Notes under the pieces: generated by a model
The model's input: only the letters and a program-made list of their open reading frames with translations
Database searches by the model: none
What the model was told of the DNA's origin: nothing
Assembly (NCBI RefSeq): GCF_001653235.2
Contig: NW_019154046.1
Coordinates: forward strand, 434,001 to 498,000
DNA from: Pochonia chlamydosporia 170
Lineage: Eukaryota > Ascomycota > Sordariomycetes > Hypocreales > Clavicipitaceae
Direction of reading: 5' to 3'
Length of the DNA stretch: 64,000 nt
Made by a program: the position numbers and the translations under genes
Shown: piece after piece, positions 10,400 to 22,581 of the stretch
Layout of the letters: the number at the start of each line of letters is the position of its first letter
How positions within the stretch are numbered: the stretch's first letter is position 1

Positions 10400-13300
10400 A
10401 AATATTAGATGTTATTTTAATAGTATATTAAGTTTGTAATAAACGTCTAATAATTTCTTTGTGATTTTAAATGGTCTAATTTTCTTCCAATCTAGTTTGT
10501 TAGATAGTCGTTAGCTCTTAATATTTCTTCGTAAAAGATAGACTTTATCTCCCTCCTTTAGGATTAGCGCTAGCAATCTAGTTTTGTCGGCATAGTGTTT
10601 TATTCTGTTCTAAAGGAATATCTATTCTTCCTAGAGATATTTTTGTAATTCCGTGAGATTTTCTACTAAGGTAGTTGCCTTAGGTGCGTCAACTGCGCTA
10701 TTATTTGGTGTAATAATCATTAGGTTAAATCCATAATTTGCTCTAAAAGGTGATAATCCCATAGATTTATTATTAGAGCTATTATATGCCTATTATGCTA
10801 TTAGTAATAGTTAAACCCAGTTATCTTGTTTAAAGTTTACAAAACTTCAGAGGTATTATTCAAGTGTCTAGTTTAATCTTTCTGTCTATCTATTAGTTTA
10901 AGGGTAAAACGCTATTAATAGCTTATATTTTAATCCTAGTTATTCCGTTAGACTTTTCTAGAACTTTAAGGTTAAAACCTTATCTCAATCCAAGATAATT
11001 TCCTTTAGTAAGCCATGCTGGCTTACAACTGTTCTCATAAAAGTATACGCAAGGTCTAAAGCAGTACTTGCTTCTTTATACGGGAGAAAGTGAGCGTATT
11101 TAGTGAGTTTATCCGTGATAACTAGGATGCTATTATAGACAGCATTAGTCATAGGTTCCTTAGATTCTAGTAGCTTAACAATCCAGTCCATAGCAATAAC
11201 TTCCCACGCTCATTCTAGTGGTAAGATTAGCTACAGTTCTCTATATAGTGCGTGTCGGGCTGCTTTAGCTTTATTGCATATATCGCAGTTCTAAACTACC
11301 TCTTATACTATCTTCCTTAATTTAGGAAAGTCATAAGTTTATCTTAACCTGGTAAGTGTTTTGTGTACACCCTAGTGTCCGTATAGCGGGTATTTATAGA
11401 TTTCTTTGACTAGTTCCTATTGTAGTTTTGCTAGAATATAGAGTCGTCCGTGGTATTAGTTTTCTCGCAGGAAGCCCTCCCTTTAGAGTTCCCTTCCGTT
11501 ATTTACTACAAGCAGATCGTTAGGAAATTCTTTTGCGATGCGTTTTTCCCATGTGGTATTAGGCTAGACTCTCCACATAGCGTCTATTTCCTTAAATCCT
11601 AGCTCAAGTGTTCCATTCTTAGTTTCCCTAAGCATGTTAGCTAAGTGAACCTATTTTTCGGGCTTAAGGTCTTCTCTTCGGCTTAGAGCGTCTACTCTGC
11701 CATTCTCGCTTCCCTTCTTATAGATAATTTTAAAGTTAAATTCCAACAGGAATTCATACCATCTTATTTGTTATTTATTTAGGTCTTTGGTTGTGGTAAA
11801 GGAAGTAAGGTTCTTATGATCCGTGTAGACCTTAACCTTGTGGGTAGTTCCACTCAGGTAATGCTTCCATTCCTTGAAAGCTTTAATAATTGCCATTAGT
11901 TCTTTATCTGGTATCGCGTAATTTAGCTTGGGTCCGTTAAGCTTCTTCGAGTAGAAGGCTACAGGGTGTAGTCTTTCTTGCTTGTCTCTTTATCCTAACT
12001 GTCCTCCTAAGGCAAAGTCCAACACATCGGTTTTAACTTCAAAGGGTTTCTCTAGATCGGCCAGTCGCAATATAGGGTCTACTAGGACCCTTCTCTTAAG
12101 GTCTTAGAAGGCCTCTTCTTCCTTTTCTGTCCATTAGAATGGTTTATCTTTTCGGGTTAAATTAGTTAAGGGTGTAGCAATGCCTCCAAACTTGCTAATA
12201 AAGCGTCAATAGAAGTTAACAAATCCAATAAAAGCTTAGATTTCCTTAGTTAAGGTTAGTTATGGCCAATCTTTTACTGTTTTAATCTTGTCTGGGTCTA
12301 TCTTAATTTGTCCGGGAGAGATTTCGTATCTAAGGAATCAGACTGTTTCTTAGTGGAACTTACATTTTTCGGCTTTAACTAGTAGTTTAGCTTCTTGTAG
12401 TTTCCTTAGAACTATATATACGTATTGCTTATGTTCTTTAAGATCTTTAGAGAAGACAAGAATGTCATTAAGATACACAACCACAAACTTGTCAAGGTAT
12501 TCTCTTAGAACGTTATTAATCATAGTTTAAAATGTTGCTAGTGCGTTAGTGAGTCCAAAGAGCATAACAAGGTACTCAAAATATCCCCTTCTAGTTCTAA
12601 ATGCGGTTTTCCATTCCTCTCCTTCTTTTATCCGTATAAGGTTATATGCTCCTTTTAAATCAAGAGTAGTAAACCACTTAGCTCCGTGTAATTAGTCGCG
12701 GAGTTCTAAGATAAGCGGTAATAGGTATTAATTTTTGATTGTGATTTCATTTAGTTGTCAATAATCCACACATAACCGTAATTTTCCGTTTTTCTTTAGT
12801 ACAAACAGGATTAGGTATCCTGCTAGCAATACTAATAGTCTAATATATCCTTTCCTAAGATTCTCATTAAGGTATTCGTCTAACGCCTTTTATTGCGTTT
12901 CGTTTAAAGGGTACGTCTTGTGGAATCCTAGCTCTTTTCCAGGCTAAAGGGTAATCTCGTGGTCCCATCAGCTGTATTCCGGTAATCCTATTTCTAGCTC
13001 GTCGCTAAACAGTTTATTATACTAGCGGTATTCTTCTAGAATTACTCGTTTTAGTAATAACTTAGACTTCTTAGTTATCACAAAAATCCTAAGTGTTCTT
13101 TTCGGTTTGTTTGAGGTGCCATAAAGGCGCTTCTTAGTAACTAATCCGCTTCCTAGTGTATCCCAATAGAGTTAATTATTTCTCCAGTCAACTCTAGGAT
13201 TGCTCGCTTGCAACCAGGGTATCCCTAATATAATTTCATGTTTTAAGATCTCCATAATATTAAGTTTTAAGTGGTAGCGTTTTCCGCCAATATCCATAGG

Positions 13301-14000
13301 GAGTAGCACAGTCTCCATATCCACAGACCCTTAGCTATACGCTACTAGCTCTCCTTCCACGGTTCTAAGTCAGTAGGGCTTATCTTTTGCTTTCTAAGGC
13401 AATTGTAATTTATTAACGAGATTTAGCGAGATATAGTTTCCTTATGCTCCACTATCAATTATTGCCTTAGTTAGTCTTCCTAACACAAAAATGTCTAGTA
13501 CTAGGTGACTAGTAGTGCTGCCTGTTATACTCATAAGGGACTTATTAGTTCGCTAGGTAGATGCCCCTACTTTCTCCAGCAAAATCCATTTTTTAAGTGC
13601 TATACGGATTTCTAATATTCTCGCATTTCTTTGCGTTAGTCCTTTTGTGTTTGTTAGGAGCTTAAACGGCTCGTTTAGCTTATTCCTTTAGATGCCCTTT
13701 CCAAGCCTACATTAGTAGTTCGGTAGAATAGTAGCCATAGTTCAGGGGCATCCCATAGAACCTTGCCTTAATAAGGTGGTAAGCTATCTAATCGTTCTAA
13801 CTCAACTAAGTCATTATTATATATTCCGTATCCTGGTTTAGCAAGGTAAACGCCTCCTTTATTATCTCATTCCATTACAGTCCAGTTTGCTAATTATCCT
13901 TTATAGAACACTATTCTGTAAGGTGCTTAACTTTATTAGCATGGGAACTACTTCTGGTCTAGTTTTTCCCACATATGGTGTTAATATAGGTGGTATATAC
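10400..14000 (-). pseudogene. Gypsy pol relict (PR-RT-RNaseH-IN)
   Basis: Boundaries are approximate. Reading the minus strand: a retropepsin-like DSGA followed by a stop near 13460; the reverse transcriptase core VVYLNDILVFS near 12455-12490, where the family normally has YLDD, so a catalytic Asp appears changed to Asn; RNase H around 11800; a CxxC of the integrase HHCC finger near 11290; and the integrase core in the only long open piece, 10985-11191, with LVITDKLTKYAHFLPYKEAS. Stops are mainly TAG/TAA at expected Gln positions. Enzymatic activity is excluded. Confidence 0.85.
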
Positions 14001-14339
14001 ATAAGAACTAAGAGATATCTCCATGCGTACTATAACGTGGGTTTAGAGCATAGTAGTCTCTAAACTTATTCTTCGTTCTTAGTTCGTTATCTTGCCACGC
14101 ATTAATGATAAGATCTTAGAGTATTTTTGGATTTTCCACACTATATCCTTTCCCATATACCAATCCTTCGGAGGTATTATATTTAAGTTCGTGCTAGCGT
14201 TAAGCCTCAAGCTTATATCTGGTGATTTCTTTGTCTACCTCTTCTAATAACGTGTCATCCACAGATTCTTCTGCTTCTGGTATCTGATTTAACCAGTTAG
14301 AGCGTTGCATTCCCAGTATCTCCCAGTCTGGTTAGGTCC

Positions 14340-15480
14340 TGTGTTCCCAATCCTCTGGTTCTTTTAAAGCCATTAACACCTGTCATTCTAGCGTCTTATT
14401 CTTCCGATTCTTAGACTTCTTTGGGTAATATCCCGCTCCGTCTTTATCTAATTTGTGGGTAAAGCAATTATCATTATAGCATGCAGTCTAAGAGAGAGAT
14501 TTATAGTCCACTTCCTCCGTAGCAGGTGTAATCCTAATTTTCGGGGTAGTATGCAATTGGTCTTCTCTCTCCGCGACGTTTGCCCGTCGCTTGGGTACAG
14601 GTTTCCAAGATTTCTTTGGTTTAGGGCATTTATTCACATAGTAGCCCATTTGTCCACAGTTAAAGCATTTACCATTCCCTTTCTTCTTTCGGTTATTATA
14701 GCGTGTGGCGTCTAAGTCTATTAGTCCGGCGTGCGTCCCTAATGCTATAGACCTTAGAGTCTTGCCTTGCCCGTAGTTTGCCGAATACTTAGGTTAGTTT
14801 CTTAGTACAAAATGTCCTTTCTTTTCTGCATGTCGTTCATACAGTCAATTATCAATACTAATTGCAAGGTTAGCCATTTTAGTGAGAGTTTCAGGTCATT
14901 TTTCCCTAGAAATTTTATCTTTAACATCTTCTTTAAGTCCTAGGTAGTATTGTTTAACTAAGGCTTCCTCTCCCCAATTAAGTTTAGCAGCAATCCGGTG
15001 AAATTCAGTAGTATAGTAGCCCGTAGATCCTTGCTGCCAAAGATCTCAGATCTGCCTAACTGCCGTCCGCTTTTCATCCAGATTTCCAAATATGACCAGG
15101 AGTTTGCGTTCAAAGTTAACGTATTTCGCAAAGGTCCTCACAGTATTATCATCTATCTGGTTAGGTTTATCCATATATATAAGGTAGTCTTACAGGGTAG
15201 GTTCCCACCATTCAGCAGCCCTTCTATCAAGCATTCCTCCCACGCATAGGATTTTATCAGCCTCCTCCCTAAGAGTTTTCTTGTTAGCGTGGAGGTAGGC
15301 TTATACTTAAGTAAGAAAGGACTGTATATTATCTTTTTCTCCTTTAAACAAAGTAGGACAAGGGACTCTAATAGTTCCTCCCGTTTTTTCTCCTTTAAGG
15401 GCATAAACTTTATCGCAAAGCTACATCATCATGCCAACAAGGTCTTCCTTAGAAGCAGAGTGACCAGATCTAGTAGACAT
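14340..15480 (-). pseudogene. Gypsy gag relict with CCHC zinc knuckle
   Basis: It starts at ATG 15478-15480 just inside the 5' LTR (MSTRSGHSASKEDLV). It contains a retrotransposon gag-type stretch with AAEWWEP and EFHRIAAKLNW, and ends with a basic zinc-knuckle region near 14640-14690 reading KCFNCGQMGYYVNKC. In the knuckle the C-x2-C-x4-H-x4-C histidine has become Tyr, a C-to-T change. At least six in-frame stops are present. The intact protein would form the particle shell and bind element RNA. The downstream end is estimated. Confidence 0.8.
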
Positions 15481-15533
15481 CTTGTTGTCTATTCAATAGT
15501 ACAAGGTAACTTACCAAATAGGAGTAATTAAAA

Positions 15534-15984
15534 TATAACAATTAGCTTATTAACAAGGTTAAGTAAGACAATCAATAGTTATTCTATTGCTTAGGGTAGG
15601 TAACTTAGGTTATAAGTAAATAAGACCTTCACAGGCTATTAAACAGAGAGCTTAGATCGTTAGGAGTTTATCCCAATTAATTGTGAATTAAATGCTTAGA
15701 TTAATCACTAAAGATCTAGACTAACTAGATATCTTAATAATAACTATCCTATATATATTTGTCCTATCTCTTTATTAATCCCTTAGAGCGCTCTAGAGCG
15801 TCTAACGCTCCTAGCGTTCTAACTCACTTAGATCACCAAGGTAATCCTAGCGCTCCTATCCGTCACGTGCCTAGTCACGTGGTACCTCTGCTGATGGTTC
15901 CTTAAGCGCCTGGTTGTCCGCCCCTACTGGGCTGCCTTGCAGCTGTAGCTCCCCGTCTCTTAGAGTCGTAGTTGGTTCGTAACA
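15534..15984 (-). repeat. 5' LTR of the gypsy element
   Basis: Direct copy of 9060-9510, also 451 bp, followed by GACAT at 15985-15989. In the element's orientation it would carry promoter and poly(A) signals. I could not assign the primer-binding site just inside it to a known tRNA. Confidence 0.95.
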
Positions 15985-15989
15985 GACAT

Positions 15990-16732
15990 GGTTGCCGTTT
16001 ATTTATATACGTCAAGATCTTGGATAGATTTAAAGAAAATCAGGCGTTCTCGTCGGCGCCAGTGTTTCCAAATAGCTAAGACCCGGGGCACCGTCGTCTC
16101 AATGTTCCCGCCATTGCTCCTAATAATGTCCTCACCTGCGTGGACGCCTCCAACTGCTCGATTTTGTCCATCCGATTACCTTACCATTCTACCTGAAATA
16201 CATTAGCATAAACATGAGATGATGCTTGTTTCCTTTCCCCGTACCTACCTCCAAGCTCTCCAATCCAATTAGAATCGTCTCACCGCCGCGTCGTTTATTA
16301 CTTCGTGAATTACAAGTATTTATGAAAAATACCCCGAAATAAAATGGGCTGTCTTTCGTTAAAATAATTGGAATGGAACTGAATGATCGATAATGGCTAG
16401 TATCAATAGTCTGTTCTCGTACTCGCAAGGATCGGTTGGCGGATCCGGAGATATTTCATCATCACCGCAGTCAATCGCCTACTATGAACAAAGAATGTTC
16501 ACTTGTGCAAGCAATCCGGTAAGCCGCTGGGCAAAATTCCCAGCAATCTCTGCATATATGCACGCCTTTCAACCCCCCTAGTCTGTAGCTAGATAGGTGT
16601 GTGACCAACAAGGGCCTTCCCTGGAGAAAGTAGATCTGAATCTATCCACGTCAACATATCATCCACATTTGACGTAGATTCGCCGGCATACCTTAGGGCT
16701 GGAAATGACACTATCACTTTCAGAATAGCACA
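15990..16732. other. Gene-free interval
   Basis: Between the retrotransposon and the end of the Zn2Cys6 gene only short anonymous ORFs occur. It should hold the 3' UTR and terminator of the regulator, but I see no distinctive signal. Confidence 0.45.
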
Positions 16733-18510
16733 TTAAGCTGCCTCAGCAGGTGGTGGCTGTCGTTGAGGCTGAATATTCTGCTGAAGTTTATTAGCGGGCA
16801 ACTCAGAGAGATGGGTGGACACACAGAGCTGGCAAGTCAAGTAAGTACCTGATATATGCTCGCACTTCTGACACCTAGGTGTGTTGCAATGTGCTCGAGA
16901 CGGCCCTTGACCCACGCACGCTGCGAGTCGGTCAGGTAGTTTTGTGCTTGGATACAAGACAAGGGCCAAATCAAAAAGTAGCCAGGCAAGGCTTTCTCCG
17001 TGTTGTCTTCTCCGCACCAAAAACTGGGGAGATGTTTGCCTTGGAGGAGGTCCTTCCGTTTGCAAAACCAACCAAGAAGATACGGAACAGAGGCGTTGAT
17101 ATCAGAGATGGCCTCGGCCCAGACCTTGGAGGCAGTGGCGTACTCTGGAGTCGTCCGATAATCCCACGGCCAGCTGACCCTGGCAACACACCGAACAATG
17201 ACGGAAGTCAGCGTGATACGCGAGCAACGCATCAAGTTCCACACACTGGCCGCCCAGAAATCTTGGTATGTATCAACGCGGCCAGGGTACACCTCGGCTT
17301 TCATATATCCGCCTGGAGGGATGTTGTGTTCCCACATCGCGGTCTTCCAGGTAAAGGTTTCGGGCACAGACTTGGACCATTTGACAAGTTCTTGATCCAG
17401 GATTTGGCAATGTTTGATCAGTTCCCATGTCAACTCTGTATTCTCTGTGGAACGATCCATGGCGATCAGCCGATTGGCCGCGGCTTTCACTTTCGCTATG
17501 CGAATGCTGAGCTCCTGGCACCGGAGAGCGTGTTCAGCCCGGACGGAGCCATCGACCCACCAGTCGACGCTCAAATCGGGTGCCTTGCCGGTGCTGAGTG
17601 CATGAATTATCTACATATAGTCGGGGAGACGTTATCAGGTCTGTCTTCGCCGAGTACAATATGGAGGCGGGCTATGGAAGAACTTACCATTTGGGTTCGG
17701 GCCGCAATGAACAAGTCTAGACCGGATTTTGATCGCAGTTGCTCCGGGCCTCTTTCTTTGACAAGTTGAACAGCGCCGTCAACATGTAATCCCCAAGCCA
17801 TTGAGCTCCGTGGCCTAGCTGTCATGGTCTCGAACAGGCTCAGTAAGAGAACAGACGCCAAGGTGGCGTCGTGCTTGACCATGGTCGGGTCGCGAGTAGC
17901 ATGAAAGGTAGCAGCTAAAGCTTTTGTGTAGCTACCAAGAGCCTGTCTATCCAATTCGTTTCCGGTCGCCACCCTGTTGTTGAGAGATGCCAACGCGCAT
18001 GCTTGGAAAGCGTGCTTAAAATGCGGGAGTGGCTGCTTTTCCTTGACGAGAGGCATGACAAATTCGAGAAAACCTCGTAGCCCATTTCTTCGCGCACACA
18101 GGACGTAATTGGAAATAAAGTGACACGATGCACGCTCCGCAATTGGTACCTGGGGCCACCGACACATCGAAACTGTGTTGGCCCAGCGCGTTGGTAACGG
18201 GGTGGAATTGTTTGACGACCTGGATTTCTTGTCCCCCTTCCGCGCGATATCTCGGTGGGCCTGCCTAAGCTGCCTTTTTGTTTGTTGAGTCTTTTCTAGG
18301 AGGTTTGACATCTGCGCGTCCTTGTAACCCGGGCATCGCATTCGATACTTCGCACACTGGCCACAACCTGGCCGTTGCTGATCACACTGAAGCCGGATGC
18401 GACGAGTAAGTCATAACCCAGGCGACTCTCAAATGGGGGTCATAACCTACTCTAATCTTCCTCGTCTTACACCTCGGGCAAGCTCCAGAAGGGTAGCCAA
18501 AGTAAACCAT
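16733..18510 (-). CDS. Zn2Cys6 fungal transcription factor
   Basis: Inferred exons (minus): 18510-18451, 18386-17688, 17610-16849, 16780-16733, giving 522 residues in one continuous frame. Introns are 64, 77 and 68 nt, all GT-AG. The first intron splits the DNA-binding domain: MVYFGYPSGACPRCKTRKIR joins CDQQRPGCGQCAKYRMRCPG, giving C11-x2-C14-x6-C21-x6-C28-x2-C31-x6-C38, a perfect Zn2Cys6 cluster. The rest matches the long helical fungal_trans_2-type regulatory region. It should act in the nucleus as a DNA-binding regulator; target genes are unknown. The start was chosen at 18510 because MVY plus 8 residues before the first Cys is typical; an earlier Met at 18597 is possible. The P450 gene 1.8 kb away, in divergent orientation, is a possible target. 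Confidence 0.88.
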
Positions 18511-20264
18511 GACGAAGGAGCGTGGCCAAGCATTGAGAAGCAAGAGCCGGATGATATCCAGCGAAGTGGCGTAGGAGTAGCTCAGGAGAACGAACAAGCT
18601 AAATATTCAACTATTAGAAATGCGAGGCAGCCAACCAAGTCATCAATCTTGTGGTTTGCCATCTCGTATTATCCATGTCCTCTATGGAAGCTACTTCTAG
18701 CACTTGGGTAGCAAGTGTCCGGCGGCAAGCCACCTGCAAGGTAACAGAGCATAACAGCTCTATCTAGGCTTCTCGCGGGTTAGGCGAGTTTTGAAACCAC
18801 ACGTAGCATTTAGCCGAAGATTTAGTGTCCTGTATCTCACTCGACTGACGTTCGGGGGGCAAGCAGGCTCAGCCTCGTCCGCTCCCTTGCTGTCGATGGA
18901 GGTTTCGCGACTCCACACACGCTCCAAATTTTTGCATGGAGTGTGCTGTGGCATCGTCTGTCAGGTGAACAAGTGAGAGCTGCTGAACCTCGGGCGTATG
19001 GCGCTGCAGGCTAAGGGGTCTGGTAGGGTACACTCTGAGCCACGGTGGCAGTCGATGTCGATATTCGTGTACTGCCTGGCTGCTCAATGATTGGGATAGC
19101 CGTCTCGCCAGCCAGTGTGTGCAAGAGCTGCATATAATTGAACTAGGGGTAGCAGAATTAAGCAGGGGCATGACATGTCGGTAGACGCCACGCATGTCAG
19201 ATCACAGTCACCACCATGGGGGCACAGGATGAAGACACTCTCCCCTCCGCCCGCTATCCGCAGCATGACGAGGGAGAGGCACGACGAAAGCCTGCTTGTG
19301 GTATTGGCGGTTCGGTTCCTCTGTCTCAGTTCAGCTACTTCAGGTTGTTAGCCTGGGGGTTTGGACAGGTCGATAAGGAGAAACACCATCTGTACGTTCT
19401 CCGTACGCGCCCCTGGTTTCAGTCGCCGTGTGTGGGTTACGCCGTCCCCACGTGGATGCATGTGCCGTGACAGTGACTGGTCAACGGTGGGTGCGGGGGA
19501 ACGGGAGAGGCTTGGATGGAGTTGAGGGCACCAGACGGCACATGCAACTTGGAAAGCTTCTCTACGTCAATCTCTGTGTGGCAGCGAGGCGGCCCGGCGC
19601 AGGCAGCAGTTATTCAAGTCAGGCCATACACCACTTGACATTGACTTTTCACCCTAGCTACCGGCGCTAAAACTAGGTGGCATAGCATGGATCCATGTTG
19701 GATGTCACGTCAAAAGTATTCAGGGGCACAAGCCAGGGGTCGGCACTGCCTCTGCTGACATGTCCGCGCGTAGCATCCAGAATGTGATGTATGTTGGCGC
19801 CGGCATTGGAGGCCCTGATTGCTCCCCGGCCACGATCCGATGAGGGTTCATCATACAGGGTGGGGTTTACTGTACTGTAACATCGCGTGCTGCATACTTC
19901 GATAAATGTTTAGGCACCAGGGCGAACCCGTCTTGCCGCATCCCCCCGATCTGAGCGTCGCTGATAAACCCCGAAAGAAATCATATCCGCATCCTTGCCA
20001 AGGACATGTAGCTCTAGACACCTACAACGCTCCTGTGAGCTACCCGTTTCGTTCGTTATACTGCGGATCTAACAGAGTAGGCATTCCACCTACGAGTCAA
20101 TAGTGTTGCCCGTCTCGTTACTGGTGGACTGGGCTTGTGTTTTTGGACGGAATTGATATAACAGGTACTCATCGGAAGGCTTGGATCAACTCTTCTCTCC
20201 TGGTCCAGGTCCTATCTGCCTACATGATTGACCGACCCAACGCCCAAGGGTACAGTGCTTCCCC
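18511..20264. other. Intergenic interval between the regulator and the P450
   Basis: A 1.75-kb gap between two divergently transcribed genes. It must contain both promoters, but I see no clear TATA or shared binding site. ORFs here are short and show no domains. Confidence 0.45.
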
Positions 20265-21935
20265 ATGGGTCCTCTCCGACTTGTCTGGCGGCATGCTACT
20301 CTTGCATTACTTACCACCTGCGCCCTGCTCATAGTAGCGTTTAATGAGTGGCCAAAGAAGCGCATTGCCGAAGTGATTGCTATGCTGTGGATCTCACAGT
20401 TCATGGTATGGGGAATATGGTCAACATTCGTGAGGCCGCACTTTACATCACCACTACGCCATCTACCTCAAGGGACTGGCAGTCACTGGCTCCTGGGACA
20501 TGGCCGAAAGCTGACAAGTGGCCTACCTGCGGCACCGATGAGAGAATGGTTAGTCAAGTTCATTGCCTGGAAGTAGAGCAATGGCGCTAACAAGCGTTGA
20601 AGGATCACCGAGATGGAACATGACGGCTTGATCCGCTACTTTTTCTTTTTCAACCGAGAACGTGTCCTCGTCTGTTCGCCATCGGCGCTGAAAGAAGTAC
20701 TAGTCAGCAAAACCTATGACTTCCCAAAACCCGCTGCCTTGAGAACGATCCTTGGCCGCACTCTTGGTTCTGGCATCCTGCTTGCCGAGGGCGACGAGCA
20801 TAAAGCGCAGCGCAAGAACCTTATGCCGGCGTTTCACTCCCGGCACGTCAAGACCCTATATCCGATGTTTTGGAGGAAGGCCTACGAGGTCATACATGCC
20901 ATGACAGCCGCCTGCAGTCGTGATTCCGCCGTCTTGGAAGTCAACTCGTGGGCGTCAAGATGCACGTTGGACATCATAGGTTTGGCCAGCACGGGAATCG
21001 ATTTTGGTGCTATCCAGGATCAGAATAGCCCGTTGGCTTTAACGTATACATTTCTCTCGAAGCCTTCGCACCAAAGCAAGACGCTACTGGTGTTAGGGAT
21101 GTTCTTGCCTGGGTGGATATTGAAATCACTGCCACTGAAGCGAAACAAAGACATTGATAAGGCTACGCAGACGATTCGCAACACATGTTGCGATTTGATT
21201 CAGGAAAAGAAGAGGGAATCCTCCGGTAAGGAGAGGACGAGCCTGGACATCGTGTCTGTGGCACTCGAGAGCGGGCATTTCACAGATGAGCAGCTCGTGG
21301 ATCAGGTCATGACTTTTCTGGCTGCCGGCTACGGCACGACGGCATCGGCGCTGACCTGGGCCGTGTATCAGCTGTCAAGATACCCTGAGGTACAAAGGAG
21401 GCTTCGTAAGGAGATCCGTGAAAGATTGCAGCCTATCGAGGTTGGTTTGGACATTTCCAGCGTCGAAGTCGACGGCATGTCGTACCTCAAGGCCGTCTGC
21501 AGCGAAGTTCTTCGTACTTACAGTCCTGTCCCACAAACCGTACGCGAAGCAGCCTGCGATACCACGATACAGGGACAGTTCATCCCAAAAGGAACACGTA
21601 TCACGCTGGCACCCTGGGCCACCAACGTCGACCCCAGGCTCTGGGGCCCAGACGCGGGTGAGTTTAAGCCCGAGCGATGGCTCTTGTCAGCGAGTGGTGG
21701 TGCCAATGGCAACTACGCTTTCATGACCTTCCTCCACGGGCCTCGGAGCTGCATCGGGTCCGTCTTTGCCAAGGCGGAGCTCGCATGCCTGCTAGCAGCG
21801 TGGGTAGGCAGGTTTGAGTTTAACCTGGAGGATGAGACGCTGATGGATGAGAGGAATCTCAAGTTCCAAACCGCGGTGACCGCGAAGCCCCTGTGCGGTA
21901 TGCATTTGAGAGTGACGGTCGTGGAAGGTTGGTGA
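20265..21935 (+). CDS. Cytochrome P450 monooxygenase
   Basis: Exons 20265-20548 and 20603-21935 (54-nt intron GTTAGT..GCTAAC..AAG) give 538 residues. Hydrophobic N-terminal segments (ATLALLTTCALLIVAF and a second near residue 40) anchor it in the ER. The I-helix is AAGYGTTASALTW, the K-helix ExxR is EVLRTYSP, and the heme loop is FLHGPRSCIG with Cys478 as iron ligand, so all hallmarks are intact. It resembles the fungal P450 group with GLIRYFFFFNRERVLV and EGDEHKAQRKNLMPAF near the N-terminus. It should hydroxylate or oxidise a small molecule using a P450 reductase; the substrate cannot be told from sequence. The start is the first Met in frame after an upstream stop. Confidence 0.92.
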
Positions 21936-22581
21936 TTAAGGTATTTGATCACATGTGTAGAGGGGCGGATAGCACTAGACCAGACAGGTTCAACTGTGAC
22001 GCAACATTGCTCTGTTCCACCTTGTCGTGAGCAAGAACAATGGCGTAAGCACAGGGGGGCAGATTGGATGGTACAGGACCAGAATACTCGTTAAATGGTG
22101 AATATAACCTGTCTAGTGATCGATTGACATCAAATCAAACCCACGATACACGACTTGGATGTTGAAATTTCGTACATCAGCACATGATTCTTCGACCGAA
22201 TACATCGCCGCAGCATGAGGAAGAGAGTCCAAAGACGTCGTGATTTGCAAAGGTTCAGGCTGTCAGCCACAACAGCTCGTACCGGTGCCTTCACTGTGAC
22301 CCATGATAGGTTACTGCATAGTAGTGTGCCTGTCCGTAATAATGCTTGCTTCTGCTGTCGCTTATGTACATAATCTTAACCACGGACGTTAAATTAAGAC
22401 TAGGGTCTAGTCCTTGTGCCTGTTACGCAGCAGTTGTGATAGAAGTCTGCCGATATCGTCTCGCCGGTGGAAGGGTATGACGTGCAACTGTACGGTTCTT
22501 TGCCGCAGATGAAGCCACTAAGTGATAACATATTGGTTGTTTGGGCTCCCAATGCACGACGACAGACGTATACAGAAATAA
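21936..22581. other. Gene-free interval
   Basis: 3' flanks of the convergent P450 and hypothetical genes. No motif stands out. Confidence 0.45.

Larger units (their letters stand above)
9060..15984 (-). mobile_element. Complete but degenerate Ty3/gypsy LTR retrotransposon
   Basis: Two 451-bp direct LTRs (9060-9510 and 15534-15984) bound the element, flanked by the 5-bp duplication GACAT (9055-9059 and 15985-15989). Sense reading is on the minus strand. The order is gag with a zinc knuckle (about 15480-14340), protease (DSGA near 13460), reverse transcriptase (near 12470), RNase H, integrase (11191-10985), then a polypurine tract and the 3' LTR. This PR-RT-RH-IN order defines Ty3/gypsy (Metaviridae). 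Coding regions are full of TAG/TAA codons where Gln would be expected, and LTR differences are transitions, so the copy was inactivated by RIP-like mutation. It cannot make proteins but could be mobilised in trans only if its ends still work. Confidence 0.95.

Noticed and set aside
16879..17769. 296-codon plus-strand ORF.
   Set aside because: It is the antisense shadow of the Zn2Cys6 regulator exon, which has domain and splice support on the minus strand.
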